Source of the DNA: DASVTR01 sp033855775
GTDB taxonomy: Bacteria > Acidobacteriota > Blastocatellia > Pyrinomonadales > Pyrinomonadaceae
Length of the DNA stretch: 64,000 nt
Assembly (NCBI GenBank): GCA_033855775.1
Contig: JAWVFT010000013.1
Coordinates: 1 to 64,000 of the forward strand
Reading direction: 5' to 3'
This document shows positions 25,759 through 34,465 of this stretch, in pieces (the stretch's first letter is position 1; each line of letters starts with the position of its first letter). Position numbers and translations under genes: made by a program. The notes under the pieces were generated by a model. That model worked only from the letters and a program-made list of their open reading frames with translations. It was not told the DNA's origin and ran no database searches.

Positions 25759-26412
25759 ATGAGTCAGGATTCGCGTGACAGCAGGATGAATCAATCGCCG
25801 TTGGCCGGATTGCGCCGCTTTGTGCGCCCGCGCTCCGCTGCCGTCGAACGCTGCGAACTATGCAGCGCCGAACTCGCAGCCGAACATCAACATCTGGTCG
25901 AGCCTGCGAGTCGCCAGTTGGTTTGCGCCTGCGAGCCTTGCGCCATTCTGTTCAGCGGTCAGGCGGGAACGAAATACAAGCGCGTCCCGCGCCGCATCCG
26001 CGCCTTGCCCGACTTTCAAATGACCGACGCGCAGTGGGACAGCTTGATGATTCCGATTCAACTGGCCTTCTTCTTCAATAGCTCCCCGGCGGGTCGCGTC
26101 ATCGCGCTCTATCCGAGTCCGGCTGGCCCGACCGAATCGCTGCTCGCGCTCGATTCATGGAACGAGATTGTCGCCGCTAATCCAATCCTGCGGGAGATGG
26201 AGACGGACGTTGAAGCCTTGCTCGTCAAGCGCGTCGGCGGCGAGAGCGAATATTATCTTGCGCCGGTTGACGAGTGCTACAAGCTGGTCGGGCTGATTCG
26301 CGCGCACTGGCGCGGACTCTCCGGCGGCACGGAGGTCTGGCGCGAGGTCGGGCAATTCTACGCGTCACTGCAAGCGCGCTCCACCCCTGCGAAAGAGGCG
26401 CAACGTGCCTGA
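25759..26412 (+). CDS. DUF5947-like protein of the hydrogenase locus
   Basis: A 217-residue protein with an N-terminal cysteine cluster (CELCSAEL ... VCACEPCAILF, about residues 35-70) that could bind zinc or an Fe-S cluster, then FQMTDAQWDSLMIPIQLAFFF and SWNEIVAANPILREMETDVEALLV. I recall this as the DUF5947 family that accompanies group 1h hydrogenases in actinobacteria. The function is unknown; a role in maturation or electron transfer is inferred from context. The 3' end overlaps the next gene by 8 bases. The ATG at 25786 is an alternative start. Confidence 0.8.
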   Translation: MSQDSRDSRMNQSPLAGLRRFVRPRSAAVERCELCSAELAAEHQHLVEPASRQLVCACEPCAILFSGQAGTKYKRVPRRIRALPDFQMTDAQWDSLMIPIQLAFFFNSSPAGRVIALYPSPAGPTESLLALDSWNEIVAANPILREMETDVEALLVKRVGGESEYYLAPVDECYKLVGLIRAHWRGLSGGTEVWREVGQFYASLQARSTPAKEAQRA

Positions 26413-27082
26413 CTTGAATTTCCAGATTGAGGGAGCCGAAGCCGTCGCCTACGCGGCGGCTCCGCTTCTGTCGTTCAAGCTGCGCGTCGAGAACACAGTC
26501 GCCGCCGAGCCGATTCACACCGTTGCGCTCCATTGCCAGATTCAGATAGAAGCCCCGCGCCGTCATTATAACGAGCAGGAGCAGGAACGCCTGCTCGACC
26601 TTTACGGCGAGCCGGACCGTTGGGGACAAACGCTGCGCACGATGCTATGGACGCACGCGAGCGTCGTCGTCAAACCGTTCGAGGGCGCGACGCTTGTTGA
26701 CTTGCCAGTCCCCTGCACGTTCGACTTCAACGTGGCCGCCGCGAAATATTTCGCGGGGCTTGAGGACGGCGAAGTTCCGCTCTGCCTGCTCTTCAGCGGC
26801 ACTGTCTTCTATGAAGCGGAAGACGGAGCCTTGCAGGTCTCGCAGATTTCATGGGAGAAGGAAGCGCGGTATCGCTTGCCCGTGCGCGTCTGGCAGCAGA
26901 TGATGGATTTCTACTATCCGAACAGCGCGTGGCTCTCGTTGCGCCGCGATGTCTTCGACCGTCTCTACCGCTACAAGATGCGGCGCGGGATACCGACGTG
27001 GGAGCAAACGTTGGAGAGCCTTCTGCCAACTTTGGAAGAGACTGGCGAAGAGCGAGAGCTTGAGGAGAACGTGCCGTCGTGA
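26405..27082 (+). CDS. DUF6084-like protein of the hydrogenase locus
   Basis: A 225-residue, mostly beta protein without signal peptide or TM segment. Its pattern (LNFQIEGAEAVAYAAAPLLSFKLRVEN, ALHCQIQIEAPRRHYN, YYPNSAWLSLRRDVFDRLYRYK) fits the DUF6084 family, which in my recollection is nearly restricted to group 1h hydrogenase loci. No catalytic residues are evident. The start is GTG inside the end of the previous gene, and its own stop overlaps the next GTG, so these genes are translationally coupled. Confidence 0.8.
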   Translation: MPDLNFQIEGAEAVAYAAAPLLSFKLRVENTVAAEPIHTVALHCQIQIEAPRRHYNEQEQERLLDLYGEPDRWGQTLRTMLWTHASVVVKPFEGATLVDLPVPCTFDFNVAAAKYFAGLEDGEVPLCLLFSGTVFYEAEDGALQVSQISWEKEARYRLPVRVWQQMMDFYYPNSAWLSLRRDVFDRLYRYKMRRGIPTWEQTLESLLPTLEETGEERELEENVPS

Positions 27083-28122
27083 ACCTTGAACGCGTCGAAA
27101 AGATTGCCAACGCCGTGCTCTACGAGGGCTACATTCTGTACCCGTACAGAGCCTCTGCCGTGAAGAACCAGCAGCGCTGGAACTTCGGCGCTCTCTGCCC
27201 GCCCGCTTACCGCCGGGCGCAGAAGGGCACGGAAGCCTGCGTCATGCAGACGGAGTGCTTGGTGGCCGGAGACGAGCGCGCGACGCTCGACGTGAAGGCG
27301 CGCTTCCTGCACTTGCTCGCGCGCGAAGTGGGACAACTGGCGACGCCGCTGCCCGAGTTAAAGGAAGGCGTCGAGCCTGACTTTCAAACAGTCGCGGCGC
27401 TGGAAGTCGGCGGACAGCTTTATCAAACATGGCAGGAAGCGGCGGAGCGCGAAGTGAACTTGCGCGGCCTTAATCTGCGCCAACTCGTCGCCGCTGCCGA
27501 GCGACAGGCGTTCAGTTTTCCGTCAAGCAAAGAGATGGAGCCTTTGCTTGAAACGGGCGGGCCGGTGGTCGGCGTCATCGTTCGCAGCCAGCAAGCAATC
27601 GCAGGCGAAGTCGAAGTGAGAGCCGAGCAGGCGGGCGAGCGATTGTTCAAAGTAACCGTGCGTATCCTGAACCTGACGCCGTTGACGGATGCCAACAACA
27701 GGAGCCGCGATGAAGCTCTGCTGCGCTCGTTCGTCTCGACGCACACTATCCTGCGCGCACGCGACGGCGAGTTCGTCTCGCTGCTTGAGCCGCCCGAAAC
27801 TTTACGCGAAGTTGCAGCCGCTTGCAGCAACGTCGGCACGTGGCCCGTCATGGTCGGAGACGAAGGCGAGCGCGATTGCCTGCTTTCATCGCCGATTATT
27901 CTCTACGATTATCCGCAGATTGCGCCCGAAAGCGCGGGCGACCTTTTCGACGGCACGGAGATAGACGAGATTCTGACGCTTCGCATCATGACGTTGACGG
28001 ACGAAGAGAAGCGCGAGATGCGCGGCATAGACGAACGAGCGCGACAGATACTTGAGCGCACCGAAACGATTCCGCTTGAGCAGATGATGAAGATGCACGG
28101 CGCGATGAAAGGCAAAGCGTAG
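27079..28122 (+). CDS. Hydrogenase-locus conserved protein, unknown function
   Basis: A 347-residue cytoplasmic protein beginning MNLERVEKIANAVLYEGYILYPYR and including NFGALCPPAYR, RDGEFVSLLEPPE and a C-terminal helical segment LTLRIMTLTDEEKREMR. I recognise no domain by name. It starts at a GTG whose TGA overlap with the previous stop implies coupling. The cluster position between DUF6084 and the protease suggests a role in enzyme maturation or assembly, which is inference only. Confidence 0.75.
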   Translation: MNLERVEKIANAVLYEGYILYPYRASAVKNQQRWNFGALCPPAYRRAQKGTEACVMQTECLVAGDERATLDVKARFLHLLAREVGQLATPLPELKEGVEPDFQTVAALEVGGQLYQTWQEAAEREVNLRGLNLRQLVAAAERQAFSFPSSKEMEPLLETGGPVVGVIVRSQQAIAGEVEVRAEQAGERLFKVTVRILNLTPLTDANNRSRDEALLRSFVSTHTILRARDGEFVSLLEPPETLREVAAACSNVGTWPVMVGDEGERDCLLSSPIILYDYPQIAPESAGDLFDGTEIDEILTLRIMTLTDEEKREMRGIDERARQILERTETIPLEQMMKMHGAMKGKA

Positions 28123-28200
28123 CAAGGCGAAAAGCGGAAGGGCGAACGAGAAACAGTTTCGCGGAAACAGCTTAACTTTTATCTTTCTTGATGGTGAGCG

Positions 28201-28530
28201 ATGAACGAATGGGAATGGCAATTGCTCGAAGAGAAGACGCCTTTGAACGAGGTGCAGGTCGCGGGCGTTGAAATCAAGACAGGCGACCGCGTGCGGCTGC
28301 GTCCACGCGCCGGGGGCGACATCTTCGACCTCGCGCTCGCGGGCCAAATCGCCATCATCGAATCCATCGAGCAGGACTACGAAGACAAAGTTCATCTGGC
28401 GGTCGTCATTGAAGACGACCCCGGTTTGGATTTAGGCATGCTGCGACAGCCCGGCCATCGTTTCTTTTTCTCTCCCGAAGAGATAGAGCCGCTCGCGCTG
28501 CTCGACGACAAGGATGGACAAAGCTCTTGA
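28201..28530 (+). CDS. Small hydrogenase-locus protein, beta-rich
   Basis: A 109-residue protein with VAGVEIKTGDRVRLRPRAGGDIFDLALAGQIAIIESI and HLAVVIEDDPGLDLGMLRQPGHRFFFSPEEIEPL. The pattern looks like a compact beta-barrel chaperone-type fold. Its stop overlaps the TTG start of the protease gene, so the two are likely made together. It may help present the large subunit to the protease, but that is inference from position. Confidence 0.7.
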   Translation: MNEWEWQLLEEKTPLNEVQVAGVEIKTGDRVRLRPRAGGDIFDLALAGQIAIIESIEQDYEDKVHLAVVIEDDPGLDLGMLRQPGHRFFFSPEEIEPLALLDDKDGQSS

Positions 28531-29042
28531 CGCCGCCAAGCATTCTCATCGCGGGCATCGGCAATATCTTTCTGGGCGATGACGCCTTCGGCTCGGAAGT
28601 GGCGCGGCGACTGATGGGGCGCGCGTTGCCGCCGGAAGCGCGCGTCGTGGATTTTGGAATCCGTGGCTTCGACCTCGCCTATGCGTTGCTCGACGGCTAC
28701 GACGTGACAATCTTTATAGACGCGACCCCGCGCGGCGGAGAACCCGGCACGCTCTACACCATCGAGCCTGACTTGAAAGAGCTTGATAATCTGAACGACG
28801 ACGCAGCGATGGTCGAGACGCACGGGATGAATCCGATGAAGGTGCTCGGCATGGTCAAGTCTATGGGCGGCGAGTTCAAGCGGATACTGCTGGTCGGGTG
28901 CGAGCCGACGCCGCTCGAATCGGAAGACGGCGAGATGGGTTTGAGCGAGCCGGTTGAGGCCGCCGTAGGCGAAGCGGTTCGGATGGTCGAATCGCTCATC
29001 TCGAAGATTCTCGAAGAGGAACGCCGCAAGGCGACTGTCTAA
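28527..29042 (+). CDS. Hydrogenase maturation protease
   Basis: A 171-residue nickel-dependent endopeptidase of the HyaD/HybD family that removes the C-terminal extension of the large subunit once nickel is inserted. The signatures are ILIAGIGNIFLGDDAFG near the N-terminus, FIDATPRGG and VETHGMNP, which supply the acidic and His nickel ligands. The predicted substrate is the 21-residue tail after His581 of HhyL. The start is TTG in a 4-base overlap with the previous gene. This is the only such protease in the window and therefore the likely dedicated one. Confidence 0.93.
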   Translation: MTPPSILIAGIGNIFLGDDAFGSEVARRLMGRALPPEARVVDFGIRGFDLAYALLDGYDVTIFIDATPRGGEPGTLYTIEPDLKELDNLNDDAAMVETHGMNPMKVLGMVKSMGGEFKRILLVGCEPTPLESEDGEMGLSEPVEAAVGEAVRMVESLISKILEEERRKATV

Positions 29043-29085
29043 ACGTTTGAGCAACGGCGCTCGAAGGATTAAAAGGAGCAGAAAG

Positions 29086-29262
29086 ATGGCTACAGGTTCG
29101 GAACTTGCAAGACGACATGAGTCTTTGGAAAGAAGAGAAAGGAACTCGTCCAACATGAATATCTGGGCTATTCTCGGAGGCGTCGCGGTGGTGGCAATGG
29201 CGGTCGGTGTCATCGTTAGTTTGCCCGACATCAAACGCTACATCAAAATCAGCACGATGTAA
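29086..29262 (+). CDS. Small single-pass membrane protein (DUF6893-like)
   Basis: A 58-residue protein with a charged N-terminus (ARRHESLERRERN) and one TM helix (MNIWAILGGVAVVAMAVGV and onwards, about residues 24-45), then LPDIKRYIKISTM. I chose the ATG at 29086 because AGGAG lies 7 bases upstream; a second ATG at 29155 would give a 35-residue form, close to the tiny DUF6893 proteins reported beside group 1h hydrogenases. Its stop shares a base with the next start. It could tether the otherwise soluble enzyme to the membrane; this is inference. Confidence 0.65.
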   Translation: MATGSELARRHESLERRERNSSNMNIWAILGGVAVVAMAVGVIVSLPDIKRYIKISTM

Positions 29263-29837
29263 TGGCGGCCAACGAAGACATTGCCGTTCGCTACCGGATT
29301 GACCCAAAGCAGAGCCGGTTCGTCGTGCAGGCAGAGGCCAGCGGGCTGTTGTCGTTCGTCGGCCACAATCCGGTCATCGCTATTTGTGGCTTTGGCGGCG
29401 ACGCGAGCTTTATTCACGGCACGTTTGCTCAGGCTTCGCTGTTGATGCTGGTGCAGGCCAACTCGCTCGCGGTCGTCGGCGAAGCCAGCGAGAAAGACCG
29501 GCCGGAGATAGAGCGCGCGATGCGCGAAGACGTTCTCGAAATCGCGCGTTATCCTGAGATTGTCTACATGAGCACGAGCGTGCAGACGACACGGATTGCC
29601 GAAGGCCGTTATCAATCGAGAATCGGCGGCAGCCTCTCGCTGCACGGCGTGACGCGTCAACAGAATGTGGACGCGGAGTTAAGCATCAACGGCGGCAATC
29701 TCTTGCGCGCTCGCGGCGAGTTCAGCTTGCGCCAGAGCGACTACAACATCAGGCAATTCTCCGCCGTCGGCGGCACGCTCAAGGTCAAAGACGACCTGCG
29801 GTTTTCGTTCGACATCGGCGCGGAAAAGCAGGGATGA
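29262..29837 (+). CDS. YceI-like domain protein of the hydrogenase locus
   Basis: A 191-residue lipocalin-like beta-barrel protein (YRIDPKQSRFVVQAEASGLLSFVGHNPVI, ARYPEIVYMSTSV, IGGSLSLHGVTRQQ, GEFSLRQSDYNIRQFSAVGGTLKVKDDLRF). Characterised YceI-family proteins bind isoprenoid lipids such as long-chain quinones. Most are periplasmic, but this one has no signal peptide, so it would be cytoplasmic. Its start overlaps the stop of the small TM gene. Quinone binding near the hydrogenase would be attractive for electron delivery, but remains a hypothesis. Confidence 0.85.
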   Translation: MAANEDIAVRYRIDPKQSRFVVQAEASGLLSFVGHNPVIAICGFGGDASFIHGTFAQASLLMLVQANSLAVVGEASEKDRPEIERAMREDVLEIARYPEIVYMSTSVQTTRIAEGRYQSRIGGSLSLHGVTRQQNVDAELSINGGNLLRARGEFSLRQSDYNIRQFSAVGGTLKVKDDLRFSFDIGAEKQG

Positions 29838-29959
29838 AGAATGAGCGGTTGAGCGTTTGAGCCGGGTTGAGCGGCGGAAGTCGAGTCGAATCTACGGCGC
29901 GAAGAAGATGATGATGATTCGGCAACTCGTCGCTCGTCGCGCCTTCGTCTCTTCACGTT

Positions 29960-30304
29960 ATGCATGAGCTTTCCATTGCGATGAGCATGGTGGAGATGGC
30001 TACGGAGGAAGCCGCGAGCCGTGGCGCCGCGCAGGTCAACGCGGTGCATCTGAAGTTGGGGCCGCTGTCGGGCGTGGTCAAGGAAGCTCTCCTTTTCTCC
30101 TACGAGGTGGCTTGCGCGGGCACGCCGCTTGAGGGATCGCAACTGGTCATCGAAGACGTTCCGGTCGTCGTCTATTGCCCGGCCTGCGAGGCTGAAACGT
30201 CCCCGGCTTCGCTACAGCATTTCTGCTGTCCAATCTGCGCCACCCCGACGCCGCACATCCTGCGCGGGAAGGAACTCGAAGTGTTTGCTTTGGAGATACA
30301 GTGA
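29960..30304 (+). CDS. hypA: Hydrogenase/urease nickel incorporation protein HypA
   Basis: A 114-residue HypA that delivers nickel to the large subunit together with HypB. The nickel site is the N-terminal MHE (His2). The structural zinc site is the pair YCPAC and CCPIC. The length is standard. The gene ends in a TGATG overlap with hypB. A 120-base gap upstream separates it from the YceI gene, so an extra internal promoter is possible. Confidence 0.96.
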   Translation: MHELSIAMSMVEMATEEAASRGAAQVNAVHLKLGPLSGVVKEALLFSYEVACAGTPLEGSQLVIEDVPVVVYCPACEAETSPASLQHFCCPICATPTPHILRGKELEVFALEIQ

Positions 30305-31077
30305 TGAGCACACAGCCTCGCCTCGTCGAAGTCAGACAAAACGTGCTGAAGCAGAACGACCTGCTCGCGCGTGAACTGCGCGAACGCTTTCGCGCCGCGG
30401 GCGTCTACGTGGTCAGCCTCGTCTCAAGTCCGGGGACGGGCAAGACCGCGCTCCTCGAAAAGATGCTGACGCTGCTCAGGCCCGAACGCGCCGTCGCGGC
30501 CCTCGTCGGCGACCTTGCCACGGAGAACGACGCCGCGCGGCTCGCGCGCAGCGGCGCGCCCGTCAAACAAATCACGACCGGCACCGTCTGTCATCTAGAC
30601 GCCACGATGGTCGAGAGCGCGCTCGCCGGATGGAGCCTCGACGAACTAGACGCGCTGTTTATCGAAAACGTCGGCAATCTGGTTTGCCCTTCAAGCTACG
30701 ACCTCGGCGAAGATTTGCGCCTCGTGCTGCTCTCCGTGACGGAGGGCGAGGACAAGCCGCTCAAGTATCCGACGATTTTCAACACGGCGGACGTGGCCCT
30801 TATCACTAAGATGGATTTGGCCGTGGCGGTCGAGTTCGATGTGCAGGCGGCGCACGACAACATTCAACGCGTGCGCCCCGGCATGCGTGTCTTCGAGGTG
30901 TCGGCCAAGACCGGCGCAGGGATGACGGAGTGGCTACAGTTTTTACAAGCGCGGATGACGAACGGCGGCTTGACGGTTGACGGCGACTTGCCTGCTGGCA
31001 ACGACTTGCCGGTTGAAGGCGACAGCCGCGTTCTCGTCTCTCATCCGTCGACGCCCGTCCACAATCCTCAATCATAA
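30304..31077 (+). CDS. hypB: Hydrogenase nickel incorporation GTPase HypB
   Basis: A 257-residue SIMIBI GTPase that powers nickel delivery. The P-loop is SSPGTGKTALLEK (about residues 39-51), followed by GDLATENDAARLA, FIENVGNLVCPSSYDLGE, and TKMDLA as guanine-specificity motif. The His-rich or CxxCGC N-terminal nickel-storage segments of some HypB proteins are missing, so it would depend on HypA and the linked permease for nickel. A C-terminal extension of about 45 residues with an ASP/Leu-rich repeat is unusual. I chose the ATG in the TGATG overlap rather than the GTG just before. Confidence 0.95.
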   Translation: MSTQPRLVEVRQNVLKQNDLLARELRERFRAAGVYVVSLVSSPGTGKTALLEKMLTLLRPERAVAALVGDLATENDAARLARSGAPVKQITTGTVCHLDATMVESALAGWSLDELDALFIENVGNLVCPSSYDLGEDLRLVLLSVTEGEDKPLKYPTIFNTADVALITKMDLAVAVEFDVQAAHDNIQRVRPGMRVFEVSAKTGAGMTEWLQFLQARMTNGGLTVDGDLPAGNDLPVEGDSRVLVSHPSTPVHNPQS

Positions 31078-31079
31078 AG

Positions 31080-33380
31080 ATGCCGACGCGAACTCAAATC
31101 ATAGTCCGTGGCATTGTGCAGGGCGTGGGCTTTCGTCCGTACATCTTCTCGCTCGCGCGGCGTCGCTCGCTCAAAGGCCAAGTCTTGAACAACACTTCCG
31201 GCGTGCTCATTGATGTCGAGGGCGAAGGCTACAGCATCGAAGATTTCATCAAGGAGTTAAAGCTCAACTCGCCGCCGCTCTCGCTCATCGAGTCGGTCGA
31301 GCGCAACGACAATTTAGACCTCGCGCATTATCAGGACTTTCGCATCGTCGAAAGCTCTGCAAACGGCGAGCGGTTCACGCCCATCTCCGCAGACATCTCG
31401 ACCTGCGCCGACTGCCTGCGCGAACTGTTCACGCCCGCCGACCGTCGCTATCGCTACCCCTTCATCAACTGCGTGAACTGCGGCCCGCGCTTCACTATCA
31501 TCGAAGGCATCCCGTATGACCGCGCGCAGACGACGATGCGCGATTTCCGTATGTGCGCGGCGTGCCGCGACGAATACTCGAACCCGCTCGACCGTCGCTT
31601 TCATGCGGAGCCGACCGCTTGCCCGCGCTGCGGCCCGCGCCTCACTCTGACGAATGCCGAGGGCGGCGAAGTCATGCTTGATGACGGCGAAGACGCGACG
31701 GCGCGCGTGCGCCTGCTCTTGTCTGAGGGAAAGATAGTGTCCGTCAAAGGCATCGGCGGATTTCATCTGGCGTGCGATGCGCTGAACGCCTCGGCGGTCG
31801 AGCGTTTGCGGCGTAGAAAATTCAGGGAAGACAAGCCGTTCGCGTTGATGGCAAAGTCGGTCGCCGTCGTCAGAGAATACGCGCTCGTCTCGGCGGAGGA
31901 AGAAGCCCTGCTCAACTGCGAGCGGCGCCCCGTCGTGCTGCTCGAAAAGAGAATGGACGCGCGCCTCCTGCCCGAAGCGGTCGCGCCTCGCCTGCGCCAA
32001 CTCGGTTTCATGCTGCCGTATTCTCCGCTTCATCATCTGCTGTTGGAAAACTCGGACGGCCCGCTGGTGATGACGAGCGGCAACGTCTCCGACGAGCCAA
32101 TCTGTTATGAAGACGCCGATGCCGTCAGGCGACTCAACAAGATTGCCGACTACTTTCTCTTTCACGACCGGCGGATTCACATTCGCACGGATGATTCTGT
32201 CGCCCGCGTGACGCAAACGGGCGAGATGGTCTTGCGTCGCTCGCGCGGCTACGCGCCCGCGCCCGTCAAAGTTGACTTTAACTTCGAGCGCGAGATTCTA
32301 GCCTGTGGCGCGGAACTCAAAAACACTTTCTGTCTCGCGCGCGACCACTACGCCTTCGTCAGTCATCACATCGGCGACCTTGAAAACCTTGAGACGCTGC
32401 GCTCGTTCGAGCAAGGCATAGAGCATTACCAGCGGCTCTTTCATCTGCGGCCCGAAGTTGTCGCCTACGACCTGCACCCGGAATATCTCTCGACAAAGTA
32501 CGCGCTCGCGCTCGATGAAGGGCAGACTAAAATCGGCGTCCAGCATCATCACGCGCACATCGCAAGCTGCATGGCCGACAATCGCATCGAAGGCGAACTC
32601 ATCGGCGTGGCGATGGACGGCCTCGGCTTCGGCACGGACGCGCGCATGTGGGGCGGCGAATTTTTCGTCGCGGATTTTCTCACCGCCGAGCGCGTCGCGC
32701 ATCTCGACTACATTCCGCTGCCCGGCGGCGCAAAGGCCATCCGCGAGCCTTGGCGCATCGCCGCCGTCTACCTGCAACGCGCGCTCGGAGATGATTTTCT
32801 CAAGCTCGAAATTCCTTTCGCGCAAACCCTTGACAGGCGCGCATGGACGACGCTGCGCCGCATGACCTTGACCAACACGAACAGCCCTAAGACATCCAGC
32901 ATGGGCAGGCTCTTCGATGCCGTGTCGAGCCTGCTCGGCTTGAGAAACGTGGTCAACTATGAAGGGCAGGCGGCGATTGAGTTGGAAGCGATGGCCGAGC
33001 GCGATTGCCCGCAAAGTTATCAGTTTGACTTTGCCGCCGACAGTGGCATCATTAAGGCCGAGGCGGTCATTCGAAGCGCGGTGGAAGACTTGCTCGACAA
33101 GCTCTCTCCGCAAAGGGTCGCGGCAAAGTTTCATCTGGGCGTGGCTCATCTGATTACAAACGTCGCGCTTCATCTCAGAGACGAGCGTGGATTGAATCGT
33201 GTGGCGTTGTCGGGCGGCGTGTTTCAAAACATGCTTCTGCTCGAACATGCGCGCCGGATGCTCAAGGCGAGAGGCTTTGAGGTCTTCACACACAGCCGCG
33301 TGCCGACCAATGACGGCGGCATCTCTCTCGGTCAGGCGATGGTCGCAGGCGCGCAACTCGCGGCAGGAAGGATTGGATAA
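31080..33380 (+). CDS. hypF: Carbamoyltransferase HypF
   Basis: A 766-residue enzyme that converts carbamoyl phosphate to the HypE thiocarboxamide, the source of the cyanide ligands. The domains are an N-terminal acylphosphatase-like domain (VRGIVQGVGFRPYIFSLA), two CxxC-x18-CxxC zinc fingers (about 105-185), a YrdC-like domain (about 200-385) and a Kae1-like carbamoyltransferase domain with QHHHAHIASC (about residue 488). The length is typical. It begins 2 bases after hypB. Confidence 0.97.
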   Translation: MPTRTQIIVRGIVQGVGFRPYIFSLARRRSLKGQVLNNTSGVLIDVEGEGYSIEDFIKELKLNSPPLSLIESVERNDNLDLAHYQDFRIVESSANGERFTPISADISTCADCLRELFTPADRRYRYPFINCVNCGPRFTIIEGIPYDRAQTTMRDFRMCAACRDEYSNPLDRRFHAEPTACPRCGPRLTLTNAEGGEVMLDDGEDATARVRLLLSEGKIVSVKGIGGFHLACDALNASAVERLRRRKFREDKPFALMAKSVAVVREYALVSAEEEALLNCERRPVVLLEKRMDARLLPEAVAPRLRQLGFMLPYSPLHHLLLENSDGPLVMTSGNVSDEPICYEDADAVRRLNKIADYFLFHDRRIHIRTDDSVARVTQTGEMVLRRSRGYAPAPVKVDFNFEREILACGAELKNTFCLARDHYAFVSHHIGDLENLETLRSFEQGIEHYQRLFHLRPEVVAYDLHPEYLSTKYALALDEGQTKIGVQHHHAHIASCMADNRIEGELIGVAMDGLGFGTDARMWGGEFFVADFLTAERVAHLDYIPLPGGAKAIREPWRIAAVYLQRALGDDFLKLEIPFAQTLDRRAWTTLRRMTLTNTNSPKTSSMGRLFDAVSSLLGLRNVVNYEGQAAIELEAMAERDCPQSYQFDFAADSGIIKAEAVIRSAVEDLLDKLSPQRVAAKFHLGVAHLITNVALHLRDERGLNRVALSGGVFQNMLLLEHARRMLKARGFEVFTHSRVPTNDGGISLGQAMVAGAQLAAGRIG

Positions 33381-33383
33381 AAT

Positions 33384-33644
33384 ATGTGCTTGGCGATACC
33401 CGGCAAAATCATAGAGATTGTTGATGCGGAGAATCAGATAGCCAAAGTTGATGTCGGCGGAGTTCGCCGCAACATCAACACGGGCATGCTTGACGATACG
33501 AAGGTCGGCGACTACGTGTTGATTCACGTCGGCTTTGCGATGAGCAAGATTGACGAGCGCGAAGCCGAAGAGACGCTCCGCGTGTTGAAGGAAATCGGAG
33601 AGTTTGAATCCGAGTTTGACCAGTTCAGTACTTCCATCGAGTAA
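33384..33644 (+). CDS. hypC: Hydrogenase assembly chaperone HypC
   Basis: An 86-residue chaperone with the invariant start MCLAIPGKI, where Cys2 binds the Fe(CN)2CO unit with HypD and passes it to the large subunit. The later signature GDYVLIHVGFAMSKID matches the family. It starts 3 bases after hypF. Confidence 0.96.
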   Translation: MCLAIPGKIIEIVDAENQIAKVDVGGVRRNINTGMLDDTKVGDYVLIHVGFAMSKIDEREAEETLRVLKEIGEFESEFDQFSTSIE

Positions 33645-33665
33645 GCTTTACGAGGAACCAGCAAG

Positions 33666-34370
33666 ATGAGCAAGGCAGCTTCGGACGATTTTTCGCGGGC
33701 CTTTTATCCTTTCCTGCATGATGACGAAAAGCAGCCGCAGGACTTGATGGAGGAACTGCGCTTCTCGCTCCTTGAGAAGGCGCGCGAGAGCGTCGAGGTC
33801 AAGGCCAGATTCTTTGAAGAGAACAAGGACACGATTCTCGCGGCCTCGCTTGCGATGGCTCGGAGCTTTCATCGCGGGCGCAAGATGCTGGTCTGCGGCA
33901 ACGGCGGCTCGGCGACCGACGCGCAGCACATCGCGGTCGAGTTCATGCATCCCGTCATCGTCGGGCGCAAGGCTTTGCCCGCCATTTGCCTGACGAGCGA
34001 TATGGCGATGGTGACAGCCGTCGCTAACGACGTTGGCTTCGATGATGTCTTCACGCGGCAGATTATCGCGCTCGGGGTTGAAGGCGACATCCTGATGGGC
34101 ATCTCGACGAGCGGCAACTCGGAAAATCTGATGCACGCCTTTGCCACGGCGCGACGGATGAAGATGCTGACCATCGGTTATGCCGGAAGCGACGGCGGCA
34201 GGATGGCCGGGATGCAGGCCGCGGGCTTGCTCGATTTTTGCCTGACCGTGCCGACTTCGAGCATTCATCGAATACAGGAAACGCACGTCGCTCTGTATCA
34301 CATCACATGGGACATGGTTCACACGTTCTTGCAGCATCGTTCGTTGGTCGAAGAGCAAACGAAAGTCTGA
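33666..34370 (+). CDS. SIS-domain phosphosugar isomerase-like protein (GmhA-type) inside the hyp operon
   Basis: A 234-residue SIS-domain protein resembling sedoheptulose-7-phosphate isomerase GmhA: MLVCGNGGSATDAQHIAVEFM, LTSDMAMVTAVANDVGFDDVFTRQ, GISTSGNSENLMHAF and a C-terminal helix QETHVALYHITWDMVHTFL. GmhA acts in heptose synthesis for LPS, but no other heptose gene is nearby. The position between hypC and hypD is conserved in other group 1h loci as I recall, which points to a hydrogenase-linked role on an unknown substrate. Family assignment is secure; function is not. Confidence 0.88.
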   Translation: MSKAASDDFSRAFYPFLHDDEKQPQDLMEELRFSLLEKARESVEVKARFFEENKDTILAASLAMARSFHRGRKMLVCGNGGSATDAQHIAVEFMHPVIVGRKALPAICLTSDMAMVTAVANDVGFDDVFTRQIIALGVEGDILMGISTSGNSENLMHAFATARRMKMLTIGYAGSDGGRMAGMQAAGLLDFCLTVPTSSIHRIQETHVALYHITWDMVHTFLQHRSLVEEQTKV

Positions 34371-34465
34371 AGTCGAAAGCTTCGATTCGCCGAGTCGAGG
34401 GATGAAAAACTTTTTCGGCTCATGACTCTACAAGCTGCGCGCTTCAGACTCTCATTGGAGGTCTT

